From Clostridia bacterium UC5.1-1D2 (GTDB lineage: Bacteria > Bacillota > Clostridia > Lachnospirales > Lachnospiraceae): a stretch of DNA of 64,000 bases. The position numbers and the translations under genes are program-made. Below the pieces are notes generated by a model, which saw only the letters and a list, made by a program, of their open reading frames with translations, made no database searches and was not told where the DNA came from. The stretch covers positions 1 to 64,000 of the forward strand of contig BBZN01000008.1 of the NCBI GenBank assembly GCA_001304855.1, written 5' to 3'. Below are positions 48,829 to 59,508 of this stretch, one piece after another. Numbering within the stretch: the stretch's first letter is position 1; each line of letters begins with the position of its first letter.

Positions 48829-49176
48829 ATGGGTTATGTCATAAAGGATAAAGACAGCGGGAAGGCGCTGGTGGGCAATGCTGAGCTTGCAGACAGCTTC
48901 TGGAGCAGGTTTTTGGGGCTGATGGGAAGGCAGTCTCTTGCTCCCGGACAGGGGCTGCTTCTGAAAAAGACGGGAAGCGTGCACACCTGCTTTATGCGTT
49001 TTCCTATCTGTGTTGTCTACCTGGACAAAGAGTACCAGGTGATTGAGAAAGAGATTCTTGTGCCCTGGAGATGCGGGCGAATTTATAGAAAAGCGGCGCA
49101 TGTGCTTGAATTAGGTGTTTCGGACGGTGAACGCATTCACATAGGCATGAAACTGGAAGTGGAGCGCTGGGATTAA
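48829..49176 (+). CDS. DUF192 domain protein
   Basis: Intact, 115 residues. It has the DUF192 pattern: SFWSRFLGLMGR, LLLKKTGSVHTCFMRFPI and VLELGVSDGERIHIG. The family's function is unknown; it often appears near secretion or pilus loci. No signal peptide is visible. ATG 48829 lies nine bases after the tadC stop. Confidence 0.85.
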   Translation: MGYVIKDKDSGKALVGNAELADSFWSRFLGLMGRQSLAPGQGLLLKKTGSVHTCFMRFPICVVYLDKEYQVIEKEILVPWRCGRIYRKAAHVLELGVSDGERIHIGMKLEVERWD

Positions 49177-49191
49177 GAGAGGAGGCTCATC

Positions 49192-50569
49192 ATGGAAGAG
49201 TATAGACAGAAAGCGGCGGAAGACCAGGACAGGAGGGATGAATTCACTTTGTTCCGGCAGCAGTTCGACAAAGAAAATGTGGAGGAGCAATTAAAGACCA
49301 CCGTGTTTGGCGGTTATTCCAAGAAAAAGGTTCAGGAAATTATCAATACTTACAAAGAGATGGTTTCCATGATGCAGGAGAGCTTTGACTTTCAGCTGAA
49401 AGAGCTGACTGCGGAGCGGGAGCGGGTCTGCAGCGAGCGGGCGGTTTAAAAAGGCAGCTTCATGAAGAGCTGGAGAAAAACAGGGAGACGGCTCTTAAAA
49501 GCAGGAGTATGAGGAGCTTCTGACCGAGCATGACAGAACGCTTCAGGAGCTGAGAGTAACGGGAAGAGAGAGGGAAAACCTGAGGCGGGAGTATGAGAAG
49601 CTTGCCCGCCAATATGAGATCTTAAAGGCGGAGCAGGAAAGCGGTGAGCCTGCCAGGGGAAAAGAGGAGTACGAAAAACTGCTGGCCGAGCACGAGAAGG
49701 CCCTTCAGGAATTAAAGGTGAGCGCAGACGAGCGGGAGAAGCTGAAGGAGGAGTACAGCAGGCTCACCAGCCAGTTCGAGGAGCTTAAAAAAGTTCAGTC
49801 GGCTGCCGAAGGCCCGCTCCCCGAGGGGGAATCTATAAAGCGCATGATGGTGCAGCTGGAGGAGATGACCAGGTACTGCGAGGTTATGGAGGATGAGCAG
49901 AAAAATCTGGAAGAACAGCTTCACAGCATGAACACCATCGCAGAGGAACTGGCACGCATGTCGGAAAAATATGAGAAGAGCAGAATCGAGCTGAGAGACG
50001 CCCGGAGAAAATACCAGCGCCTTCAGAAGGAAAACCAGTCGCTGGATCAGGAGATGGCGTCTGCCGGCCAGGTTATCGCCGAGATTATGGAGCAGTATGA
50101 GCGGAAGGAAGAGGAAAATACAAAGCTCAGACAGCAGATAAAGGAATACAGGCAGCAGCTGATGACTGTGAAAAAAGAGAAGCTGGAGCACGAGTCTGCA
50201 TACGTGGAGATGATGGAGCAGACGGGCAAACTGGAGGAACAGCTTCAAACTGTCAGGGACGAGCTGGAGAATGCCCGGAAGGAGCTGGCGGAACTGCAGC
50301 GCCGCAACAGGGATTTGGAGAATAACAAAATTATCCGTATACAGACCTCCGTCCCGGAGGACAAGCAGGGAGAGGCGCAGTTAAATGCTGAGAAAAACCG
50401 GACGGAGGATTTTGAGGACAGCAGCCGGCAGAAAATGAAAGAGCTGCTGCAGCGGGCCGAGATGGTATCGAAACGAATTACCGAGGGCGGCGCCGAGAAT
50501 TCCGGGCAAGATGGCTCTAAACCGGATGACGAAAAACAAGACATTGTGATAGAGTCCGAGGTTCTGTAG
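49192..50569 (+). CDS. DivIVA-like coiled-coil protein in the Tad operon, frameshifted
   Basis: About 459 residues, nearly all predicted coiled coil. The N-terminal part FGGYSKKKVQEIINTYKEM resembles the DivIVA/GpsB crossing-turn region that binds curved membranes. Breaks near 49445 and 49500 join it to the rest. Two internal repeats of ~41 residues start EYEELLTEHDRTLQEL and EYEKLLAEHEKALQEL. No membrane segment. In this context a polar scaffold for the pilus is plausible (inference). It precedes cooS by 19 bases. Confidence 0.7.
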
Positions 50570-50588
50570 CGGAAAACAGGAGGGTGAA

Positions 50589-52463
50589 ATGTACAACGAC
50601 TGCACGATATGCGAAAGTTGCGATAAAAAACTGGAGAATTTTGTAAGGGGGCTTCCCTACGAGACATCCTTTCACAGAGTGGAGAATCAGGAGGTTAAGT
50701 GCGGCTTTGGATTGCAGGGTATCTGCTGCCGTCTGTGCTCCAACGGTCCCTGTCGTATTATGGCCGACAGGCCCAGAGGAGTCTGCGGGGCGGATGCGGA
50801 CACCATCGTATGCCGAAATTTTCTGCGGGCCGTGGCGGCCGGTTCCGGCTGTTACATACATGTGGTGGAAAACAGTGTGAAAAATCTTAAGAAAGCGGCC
50901 AGGAGCAAGGGAGAGCTGGGAAGTACGGAAGCGGTGAAGCGCCTGGCCGGACTTTTGGAAATTCCTTTGAGGGGATGTTCACCAGACGGCCTATGAGATT
51001 GCGGAGGCCATCCGCATGGATCTTCTCCGGGATTCCGACGAACCTATGGAGCTGTTAAAAAAGCTGGCGCTGGAAAAGCGCTACAGTCTGTGGGAAAAGC
51101 TTGGAATCGTACCGGGCGGCGCCAAATCGGAGATTTTGGACGGAATTGTCAAGACCTCCACAAACCTGTCCAGCGACTGTACCGATATGCTGCTGCATTG
51201 CCTCCGGCTGGGCATTTCCACCGGCATGTACGGGCTGCTTTTGACAAATCTGATTAATGACATCCTCATCGGACAGCCGGCTATCCACAGAGGAGAGTCT
51301 GGTTTTCATGTTATCAATCCCGATTACATTAATATTATGGTAACGGGGCATCAGGAGAGCCTGTACCGCAGTCTTGCCCGGAAGATGGAGAGCAGCGATA
51401 TGCGGCTGAAGGCTGTTCAGGCGGGAGCAAAGGGGTTCCGTATTATCGGCTGTACCTGTGTGGGCCAGGATATGCAGTCCCGGCAGAACTCCTATGGACA
51501 GGTATATGCAGGCCATGTGGGCAATAATTTTGTCAGCGAGGCGGCACTGGCTACGGGAGCCGTGGACGGGGTGGTTTCCGAGTTTAACTGCACCTTCCCG
51601 GGATCGAGGAAATATGCAGGGAGACGGACATCTGTCTCATATGCCTGGACGAGGTGGCCAAGAAGGAAGGGGCCCTGTTGGTAAAGTACGACTATGACAA
51701 AGGGGAGAGCCAGGCTGAGCTGATTCTTGAGAAGGTCTTGGAAACATACGGCAGAAGGCGTTCCAAGGTTCAGCTGCGGCCTCTGGAGAGTCATGGAAAT
51801 GACGGGGGAATCGCCGGTATCAGCGAGCTTTCTCTGAAATCCGCTCTAGGAGACAGCTGGGAACCCCTTTTGAATCTGATAAAATCAGGGGCCATCAAGG
51901 GGATAGCAGGGGTTGTGGGATGTTCCAGCGTGTCCTATGGACACGACACCCTTACGGCCACTCTCACCAGGGAGCTGATAAAGAAGGACATTTTGGTTTT
52001 AACCGCAGGCTGTACCTCGGGAGGCCTGTCAAATATAGGGCTTACATTGCCGGAGGCCGCCGATATGGCGGGAAGCTCTCTTCGGGAGGTATGCAGGGAT
52101 TTGAACATCCCTCCGGTGCTGAATTTCGGTTCCTGTCTGGCTATCGGCCGTCTGGAGCTGGTGGCGGTAGAGCTGGCCGAGGCGCTGAAGGTGGATATCC
52201 CGCAGCTTCCGCTGGTGCTTTCGGCAGCCCAGTGGCTGGAGGAGCAGGCGCTGGCAGACGGCGCTTACGGTTTGGCCCTGGGGCTTACGGTCCATCTGGG
52301 CACCCCTCCCTTTATTACCGGCAGCTCTGTGGTTACAAAAACTCTGACGGAGGATATGGAAGGACTCACCGGAGGGAGGGTAATCGTGAATCCTGACGGC
52401 GTGGAGGCGGCAAAAGAGCTGGAAGCAATCATTCTGAAGAAAAGAGGAGAGCTGGGTATATGA
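50589..52463 (+). CDS. cooS: Anaerobic Ni,Fe carbon-monoxide dehydrogenase CooS, frameshifted
   Basis: Catalyses CO + H2O = CO2 + 2e- + 2H+. About 625 residues. N-terminal Cys sets (CTICESC and CGFGLQGICCRLCSNGPCRI) bind the D and B Fe-S clusters. Counterparts of the C-cluster ligands are present: His in MVTGHQESL, Cys in IIGCTCVGQ, FNCTFPG, VVGCSSVS, LTAGCTSGG and NFGSCLAIG. The last two regions are well conserved, while the segment GCTCVGQDMQ departs from the usual CTGNE. Breaks near 50965 and 51602 (GGG for GGGG) are repaired. ATG 50589 follows CAGGAGGG. It forms an operon with cooF and the flavoprotein, within a Tad operon. Confidence 0.88.
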
Positions 52464-52909
52464 AAAAACGCATTATGATTGAAGCGTCAAAATGTGTTGG
52501 TTGTCTCAACTGCTCGGCAGCCTGTATGAACGCGCACCGCCCGGGGGGAGCCTCCGTATTCTCCTTAAATATGAGCAGCCGGAGCAATCTTCCCCGGAAT
52601 TATATTTATCAGAAAGACGGAAAATATTATCCCGTATTCTGCCGCAGCTGCGACGACCCGGACTGCGTAAAAACCTGTATGAGCGGAGCCCTGTGCAAGA
52701 ATGAGGAGACAGGTCTTATAGAATATGACAGGGAACAATGCGCCGCATGCTTCATGTGCGTTATGATGTGCCGTTACGGGCATCCTATGCCCGATGAGGA
52801 AAGAAAGGCGGTTGTGCGCTGTACATTCTGTCAGGATACGGAGGACAAGGAACAGGCATGCGTGCGCGCCTGCCCTACGAAGGCGATCACCATAAAGGAG
52901 GTTGAATAA
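52460..52909 (+). CDS. cooF: CooF-type ferredoxin-like electron carrier
   Basis: Intact, 149 residues with four Cys clusters for [4Fe-4S] centres: CVGCLNCSAAC, CRSCDDPDCVKTC, CAACFMCVMMC and CTFCQ...ACVRAC. This matches CooF/DMSO-reductase-B-like electron-transfer subunits. Start ATG 52460 overlaps the cooS stop by four bases. It would carry electrons from CooS to the flavoprotein next door. Confidence 0.9.
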   Translation: MKKRIMIEASKCVGCLNCSAACMNAHRPGGASVFSLNMSSRSNLPRNYIYQKDGKYYPVFCRSCDDPDCVKTCMSGALCKNEETGLIEYDREQCAACFMCVMMCRYGHPMPDEERKAVVRCTFCQDTEDKEQACVRACPTKAITIKEVE

Positions 52910-52911
52910 TT

Positions 52912-54207
52912 ATGGCCGCTTATGTGATTATCGGGTGCAGCGCCGCAGGGCTGGCTGCAGCGGAAACCATCCGCCGGCTGCAGCCGGATCGGGAGATTGT
53001 TGTGGTTTCCGAAGATGAGAAGTTATATTCCCGGTGTATGCTCCACAAGCTCCTCAGCGGTGAGAGGACTCTGGATTCCCTGGAGTTTGAGAGTCAGAAC
53101 TTTTTTGAAAAAAACAATATCAAATGGATCGGCGGGGCCGAGGTTGTCCAGGTGGATGAGGAACACCGCGTTCTGGTTCTGGAGGATGAGTCGGAACTTC
53201 CCTATGAAAAGCTTCTCATCGCTTCCGGTTCCGAGTATTTTATGCCTCCGATTCCCAACTTCCGGGACGGAAAGAATGTTTTTGGTTTCCGAAATGTCAG
53301 GGATGTGGAGCAGATTACGAAAGCCACGGATCGCTTCGGAAAGCGGGTTATCATCGTGGGAGGCGGAATTCTGGGACTGGACGTGGCATATGGTCTGGCC
53401 CGGCGCGGCGCGCTGGTGACGCTTCTGGAGAAGGAGAAACGTTTGATGCCCCTTCAGACCGACGATTACGTTTCCGATCTTTATGCCAAAGCATTCAGGG
53501 ATGCGGGATGCGAAATTATAACCGGCGTTGCGTGAGAAACTCCTCCATCAACCTGGAGGATTGCATCGAGTCTGTGGCGCTGGATGACGGAAGGGAAATA
53601 CCCTGTGATTTCGTGGTGGTGGCAACCAGCGTTAAACCACGTATGGAATTTCTGGCGGGCTCGCTATCCAGGCCCTTCACATGAATTACCATATCCAGAC
53701 GGTTTTGAGCCATTATTTGAGAAAGACGGGAATTCAGGTGAACAAGGGGCTGGAGATTGACAACTATATGGAGACCAACGTGCCGGGAATCTACGGAGCG
53801 GGGGATGTGACCGGCCTGTCGGGAATCTGGCCCGACGCCCGGGCCATGGGACAGATTGCGGCCCGGAATATGTGCGGCGTCCCCGATGTGCGCCCCCAGC
53901 GGTTTCTGGAGAAAAATTCCGTGAATTTTTATGGGATAACCATGGTGTCTCTCGGCAAGGTAAACGCAGATCCCCAGGTATATGATATTACCGTAAACCG
54001 GCAGAAGGACGGTTATACCAGGCTGGTGGTAAGGGACGGCTACCTGGAGGGAGCCTGATGGTGGGCGATCTGCGCAATGCAGGAGTATACCAGCATATCA
54101 TCCAGCAGCATAAAAGCATAGAGGGAATGGAGAAGCGTCTTTTTAAGCTCAGCTTTGCCGACTGGTATGATATTGATGAAAAGACGGGAGAATTTCTGTA
54201 CCGGTAA
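52912..54207 (+). CDS. FAD/NAD(P)-dependent oxidoreductase of the CODH triad (FNOR), frameshifted
   Basis: About 431 residues of the NADH oxidase/nitrite-reductase-like disulfide reductase fold. FAD-binding VIIGCSAAGLAAAETIR, NAD-binding RVIIVGGGILGLDVAYGLA and the second FAD motif GIYGAGDVTG are all present. Breaks near 53530, 53665 and 54055 are repaired. The cooS-cooF-flavoprotein order is known from other bacteria and suggests electrons from CO reduce NAD(P)+, or the reverse. It starts two bases after cooF; the first TadE gene follows 37 bases later. Confidence 0.85.
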
Positions 54208-54244
54208 AAGGGTTTATGTGCAGCAGGCTTGAGGAGATGAGGAT

Positions 54245-54775
54245 ATGATGGGACGAAAATTGCAGGAGGAGTGGGGGCAGAGCCTGGTGGAGAGCGCCCT
54301 GGTCCTTCCGGTCCTGATTCTGATACTTATGGCGGTCATTGAGATGGGCTGGATGATTTACAACCGCATAAGTTTTGACAATATGGCGCAGGTGGCGGTA
54401 CATGCCAACAGCAAGACGGATGATCTGGCGGCTACTGAGTATGTGGAAAAGTACGTGAGAAGAAATTTCAGCCGCTATGACGACAGCAGTTTAAGGGTAA
54501 AGGTTGCCGTTGAACAAAAGACATATGAGTATTCCGAATATGTATACAAAGTGAATCAGCACAAGTACTGGGAGGTTCCCATGTACTTTGACATTATGCG
54601 GTCCAGTATGGAGATATCCTACGACGTACCCTATCTGACTGGTTTCGGAAAAATGCTTTTTCAGGATACGGATAACCATCTGACACTGACGGCCAATGCA
54701 ATGGCCACTCGTGCATTGGAGAATGAAAGTATAAAATGGAGGGATGAACAGGATGGGGGAGAGGACAGTGATTAA
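54245..54775 (+). CDS. TadE-like minor pilin
   Basis: Intact, 176 residues. A short charged leader (GRKLQEEWGQS) is followed by LVESALVLPVLILILMAVIE, the TadE pseudopilin motif with Glu. The rest is an outside domain. ATG 54245 (or 54248) follows GAGGAG. It returns the operon to Tad genes after the CODH triad. Confidence 0.85.
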   Translation: MMGRKLQEEWGQSLVESALVLPVLILILMAVIEMGWMIYNRISFDNMAQVAVHANSKTDDLAATEYVEKYVRRNFSRYDDSSLRVKVAVEQKTYEYSEYVYKVNQHKYWEVPMYFDIMRSSMEISYDVPYLTGFGKMLFQDTDNHLTLTANAMATRALENESIKWRDEQDGGEDSD

Positions 54776-55447
54776 ATTCCGATTCTTCAGTAAAGAGCGG
54801 GGACAGGCCCTGGTGGAATTTGCCCTTGTGCTCCCCCTGCTGCTGACGATTATAATGGCCAGCATGGAGTTTGGATGGTACTACACAAGCCGGTATGAGC
54901 TGATCCATTATTCCAGAGAGCTGGGATATAATCTGATGACTCCTTTTACACTGAGCTGGAAGTGGGGCGATTGGCATACGGAATCCGGCCGCCGCAAGCC
55001 CTCCTGGATGTCGGATGAGGAAAAGGCCGAGTGGAGTTTTGACGATTATGACGGATGGTATGCGCTTTCAGATCCAGGGGAGGGTTTTATTGGAAGCGAG
55101 TACTTTTATATCTGCTGGGATACGGCTGCCAACTTTGAAAGCCGGCTGAATAATGTCCGCACGATTCTGGATCAGGATAAAATCGATTATAAGATTCGGG
55201 GAGGGTGGTTCATCAACGTGGACGCCTTCACATCCCTGCGGGAGGCGGTTCCGGGTGGAAGGCGGAGCGTGAGAATCCGCGGACGGAATTTTATTTTGCG
55301 GATATTACGGTGGACATATCCTATGAATACAAACCTCTGACGTTTATTGGAAAGATGCTGTTCTGCCCGCCCGGAGATGATTCCGTGATGCTGGAGGCAA
55401 CGGACCGCTATACATACAGTACGCCGCCCCTGTGGTTGTCCAACTAA
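54753..55447 (+). CDS. TadE/TadF-like minor pilin 2, frameshifted
   Basis: About 231 residues. Leader KERGQ then ALVEFALVLPLLLTIIMASME, a TadE-like helix. The outside domain is rich in Trp, Tyr and Asp. A break near 55252 is repaired and the protein ends TYSTPPLWLSN. Overlaps the first TadE gene by 23 bases. Confidence 0.82.
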
Positions 55448-55463
55448 GGCGATAGGAGAGAAA

Positions 55464-55963
55464 ATGAACATTAAGAAATCCAGAGTTCTGTTTTATGAGG
55501 AGAAAGGCAACGCTATGATACTGGGAGCCTTCGGTGTGATACTGACTATCATGCTCATGGCTCTGATGATGGATATGGGATTGTACTATAACAGTTACCG
55601 GAGGCTGAAGCGGCCGCCGATACTGCAAACGACGAGATTTCCCTGATGCTGCCCTATTACGTTTATACCGGAGACTATACCGCTGTTTTCGACGAATCCC
55701 TGGATACGACTCTGACAAATTTGGGATATTCCTCAGATAATCTTGTCCACAGTGAGATCCACAGGAAACTCGAGATGATGTTGGACTGGGTCGTAACAAT
55801 AGAGACAAAGATTGAGCTGCAGGACACCTACCACTGTATGTTTGCTTTTATCATCGGCATCAACGAGATTCCTGTCCGGGTTACGGAAGACCACATACAG
55901 CATATGGGTATCAGCGACCCTTATAACGGGGGGCCGTATGAGGTGTGGGGAGAGGATGATTAG
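55464..55963 (+). CDS. TadG-like pseudopilin, frameshifted
   Basis: About 166 residues. The start FYEEKGNAMILGAFGVILT is a Tad/TadG N-terminal helix; the outside part has little similarity to known domains. One break near 55605 is repaired. It lies 16 bases after the preceding gene and 8 before the next. Shorter than classical TadG, which has a von Willebrand domain. Confidence 0.7.
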
Positions 55964-55971
55964 GAGGGAAC

Positions 55972-57411
55972 ATGGATACGGCAGAATTGAAGAAAAGGCT
56001 GCGAAATACGGAATTATGGTGCGCGGCGGCGCTTGTCGCTCTATCCTTTGCCCTGGTGGGCAGCATATCAAACGACATATGGTTTTTGCTGAACAGCGGG
56101 CGTTACCTGCTGGCTCACGGACTTCCCGGAAGGGAACCCTTTACCATTCATCAGGATCTTGCCTTTCAGATGCAGCAGTGGCTGACCTGTGCAGTGTTCT
56201 GGCTCCTATATGAAAAAGCCGGTTTTATAGGCCTTATGGTTTTGGTGAACCTTGTCCACGCCCTTCAGACCTGGGTTTTATATCGGATCTGCATTCTTGT
56301 TTCCGGGGGGAAACGGATACTGTCTTCTCTTATTCTGTGGGTTTATCTTATTCTCGTTTGGATTACGGGATTTGAGAGGCCCAGACCCTGGATTTTCAGC
56401 TTTTTTTTGCTGACGGTCCAGCTTTGGGTTCAGGAAAACTACGCGCAGAGCGGCAGGAAGAGGTGGCTTTTATGGCTGCCCCTCCTCTCGGTTCTGCAGA
56501 TTAATTTTCATACGGCCATGTGGCCTATGATGCTTGCTTTTATGGTGCCCTATCTGCTGGATTTTAAGGACAGGAGATATGAGAAGCTCCCTTTGCTTCT
56601 TTCAGCAGTATGGATGGCAGCGGCGGCCCTTGTAAATCCTTACGGCATAGACGGCTTGCTTTATACCTTCCGCTCCTATGGCCCTGAGCTAACCTTTATA
56701 TCAGAAATGAATCCTGTGAAAATAACAAATTTAATCGGAATGGTTTACTTTAGCGTACTGTTTCTCACCGGCCTGCTTTTTTATGCCACCAAAGGCCGGA
56801 GGATCAGAATTTCACATTTTCTTTTAGTTCTTGGAACCGGCTATATGGCCGCCTCCGCTGTGCGCCATGCAGGCCTTTTCCTTCTGGTTCTGCCTCTGGT
56901 GTTTGCAGGGAGGATGGGGGATAAGAAGCTGCTCTCCTTTATAGAGGACCCTCTGTGGAAGAAAAAAATGGTCGTGAATACCGCCGTCTTTTGCATCGTT
57001 TTAATATGCGCGGCGAAGGTGACTTTAGCCTGGGTATGGAATCCCTACATGAACACCACCGATCATCTGGCGGGAGTAACGGAATATATGACAGAAAATG
57101 TGGACAGGGAGGGTACCGTCCTCTACACGGATTATAATACGGGAGGGTATCTGGAGTATCTCGGATACCGCTGTTACATCGACCCAAGGGCGGAGGTCTT
57201 TTTAGAAAAGATTAATAAGAAAGAGGACATTATTTCAGAATTTGTAAAGATAGCGGAAGGAAAGGCAGATTACAAAGACTTTGTGGAGAAATACCAGTTT
57301 ACCCACCTTCTTGTGGAGAGCGACGCGCCTCTCAGATTCAGCTTAAAGCATGATGGGGAATACCGGGAAGTATACGAGGATGAGGAGTACTGTCTGTACG
57401 AAAAGAGATAA
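55972..57411 (+). CDS. Polytopic membrane protein, GT-C glycosyltransferase-like
   Basis: Intact, 479 residues with about ten to eleven membrane segments and a soluble C-terminal domain of ~110 residues. The first outside loop NDIWFLLNSGRYLLAHGLP resembles the acidic catalytic loop of GT-C (PMT/ArnT-like) enzymes, which transfer sugars from lipid carriers. No close family is recognised. It follows the pilin genes, so pilin or wall glycosylation is a reasonable guess. ATG 55972 follows AGGAGGG. Confidence 0.55.
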   Translation: MDTAELKKRLRNTELWCAAALVALSFALVGSISNDIWFLLNSGRYLLAHGLPGREPFTIHQDLAFQMQQWLTCAVFWLLYEKAGFIGLMVLVNLVHALQTWVLYRICILVSGGKRILSSLILWVYLILVWITGFERPRPWIFSFFLLTVQLWVQENYAQSGRKRWLLWLPLLSVLQINFHTAMWPMMLAFMVPYLLDFKDRRYEKLPLLLSAVWMAAAALVNPYGIDGLLYTFRSYGPELTFISEMNPVKITNLIGMVYFSVLFLTGLLFYATKGRRIRISHFLLVLGTGYMAASAVRHAGLFLLVLPLVFAGRMGDKKLLSFIEDPLWKKKMVVNTAVFCIVLICAAKVTLAWVWNPYMNTTDHLAGVTEYMTENVDREGTVLYTDYNTGGYLEYLGYRCYIDPRAEVFLEKINKKEDIISEFVKIAEGKADYKDFVEKYQFTHLLVESDAPLRFSLKHDGEYREVYEDEEYCLYEKR

Positions 57412-57426
57412 CTAAGGGGACGAGAG

Positions 57427-59027
57427 ATGAAGAAAAAGGCGGTTATTATCGGAGCGGGGCCTGCGGGGCTCACAGCTGCCCTGGAACTATTGAGGACCGG
57501 GGGAGAAGGGTTTGAAGTGGTAGTTCTGGAGGAGAGCGGCAGTATCGGCGGCCTGTCCAGAACAGTGGATTACAAGGGAAATAAGATGGACATCGGAGGG
57601 CACCGTTTCTTTTCAAAGGACGGGCGGATTATGAAATGGTGGGAGGAAATGATGCCTCTCCAGGGTAAGCCGGCCTATGATGACAAGCGTCTGGGACGGG
57701 AGAAGGAGCTGCCGGAAAAAGGACCTGACCCGGAGTCGGAGGATCGGGTGCTGCTTCTGAGACAGCGGGTTTCCAGGATCTATTACAAGAAAAATTTTTC
57801 GACTATCCCGTATCGCTGAAGCCCGGGACTATTATAAATATGGGATTAGTCCAGACCGTAAAGGCGGGATGCAGCTATCTGGCGTCCTGCGTAAAATCTC
57901 TTCCTGAGGATTCCCTGGAGAACTTCTATATTAACCGCTTTGGCAGAGTGCTCTATTCCATGTTCTTTCAGAGCTACACCCAAAAGCTTTGGGGGAGGAG
58001 TCCCAAGGACATATCGCCGGACTGGGGGGCTCAAAGAGTGAAGGGGCTGTCCATAAGGGCCCTCTTAAAGGACTGCCTTTCCAAGATGCTGCCCCATGGA
58101 AAAAACAGGGATGTGGAAACCTCCCTCATCGAAGAATTTCTGTATCCAAAGTACGGACCGGGTCAGCTGTGGGAGCTTGCCGCAGCAGAGATTGTGGAGC
58201 GGGGCGGAAAAATCGTCAGGGGAGCCGGGGTGGACGAAATTCTGTGCAGAGACAACATGGTGTGCGGCGTGGGATTTGTCCGGGGGGACAAAAGCAGAGA
58301 GAAGCTGGGGGCGGATATCCTGCTGTCCTCCATGCCCTTAACTGACCTGCTGGATTCCATGGGCAAAACGGTGCCGGAACATATAAAAACGGTGGCCCGG
58401 GGTCTGCCGTACCGGGATTTTGTCACGGTGGGAGTGCTGGTGGAAGAACTGGCCCTGAGGAATAATACAAGGATACCCACCCTCAACCGGCTGGTGCCGG
58501 ACTGCTGGATCTATGTCCAGGACGCCGGAATAAAAATGGGCCGGATTCAGATATTCAACAACTGGTCGCCCTATATGGTTTCCGACGCTGAACACAAGGT
58601 GTGGATAGGCCTGGAGTATTTCTGTGACGAAGGGGATCCGTACTGGAATCTGCCGGATGACCAATGGGCCGGTTTGGCGTCAAAGGAGCTGGTGCAGATG
58701 GGAGTGCTGGAAAGCGGCAAAGCTGTGCTGGACTTCCATGTTGAGAAGGTGAAGAAGGCATATCCGGCCTATTTTGATACCTATAAAGATATCCCAACGC
58801 TGAGGACATGGCTGGACGGTTTTGAGAATCTGTACTGCATAGGCAGGAACGGCCAGCACCGGTATAACAATATGGACCACTCCATGGCTACGGCTATGGA
58901 GGCGGTGGCCAACATTATATCCGGTAAGAAAACCAAGGAAAACGTATGGGGTGTGAATACAGAGAAGGAATACCATGAGCAGGGCAGAAGCGGGGCTCTG
59001 TCCGGCGAATATAAAATGAATACTTAA
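57427..59027 (+). CDS. FAD-dependent oxidoreductase of the UDP-galactopyranose mutase/amine oxidase type, frameshifted
   Basis: About 533 residues. It starts with the dinucleotide fold [17 protein letters not shown] and [28 protein letters not shown], as in UGM-like and protoporphyrinogen-oxidase-like proteins. The C-terminal [19 protein letters not shown] is typical of UGM-like NAD(P)-binding proteins in glycan loci. A break near 57795 is repaired. It is the last gene of the Tad operon and, with the GT-C-like protein, suggests surface glycan work. Confidence 0.75.
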
Positions 59028-59063
59028 AGGCGGGCAGAAACATGTAAGAGGCGTTATATGAAG

Positions 59064-59113
59064 AAAAAGCAGATTCCTCATCACAGCGGATGGTTGGGGA
59101 ATCTGCTTTTTTT
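59064..59113 (+). terminator. terminator at the end of the Tad operon
   Basis: A 14-bp stem AAAAAGCAGATTCC/GGAATCTGCTTTTT with T7 follows the last gene by 36 bases. Confidence 0.85.
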
Positions 59114-59126
59114 CATAATAAAATAC

Positions 59127-59210
59127 TGCGGGTGGCCGGACTTGAACCGGCACGGTATCGCTACCGAGGGATTTTAAGTCCCTTGTGTCTGCCTATTCCA
59201 CCACACCCGC
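59127..59210 (-). tRNA. tRNA-Leu (TAA)
   Basis: 84 bases with a long variable arm. Acceptor GCGGGTG pairs with its complement, and the anticodon loop ACTTAAAAT gives TAA. Downstream of tRNA-Tyr in a two-gene operon. Confidence 0.95.
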
Positions 59211-59305
59211 ATAGGCACAGATATACTTAAATGCGTATCGCGGCTGAAAACCAGGACCTTTACGCGCGCAGCACTGATGTCCTTAAGCTGTAATTGATAC
59301 GCAAG

Positions 59306-59387
59306 TGGGCGAAGGTGGATTCGAACCACCGAAGCTATTAGCAGCAGATTTACAGTCTGTCCCCTTTGGCCACTCGGGAATTCGCCC
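59306..59387 (-). tRNA. tRNA-Tyr (GTA)
   Basis: 82 bases with a long variable arm. Acceptor GGGCGAA/TTCGCCC, and the anticodon loop ACTGTAAAT carries GTA. A TATAAT box lies about 30 bases upstream on the minus strand (near 59415), with no good -35. Confidence 0.95.
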
Positions 59388-59508
59388 CTGTTTATTGTTG
59401 ACAAGCAGTGATTATAATACCATAGGACCAGTGAAAAATCAAGAGGTTTGGGGATTTTTTTGGCTCCGGACACAGAGAAGAAGGGCGTGGCAGCAAGGAT
59501 TTGGAGGG

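Noticed and set aside
50589-52463. Hybrid cluster protein (Hcp) instead of CODH
   Set aside because: The N-terminal CGFG-x-QGICCR-x-CSNGPCRI pattern and the C-terminal cysteine order fit CooS, and cooF plus flavoprotein follow.
42245-59027. Classical type IV pilus or competence (Com) system instead of Tad
   Set aside because: Flp pilins, CpaB, CpaE, TadA and the TadB/TadC pair define Tad; PilQ/PilM or ComG-type genes are absent.
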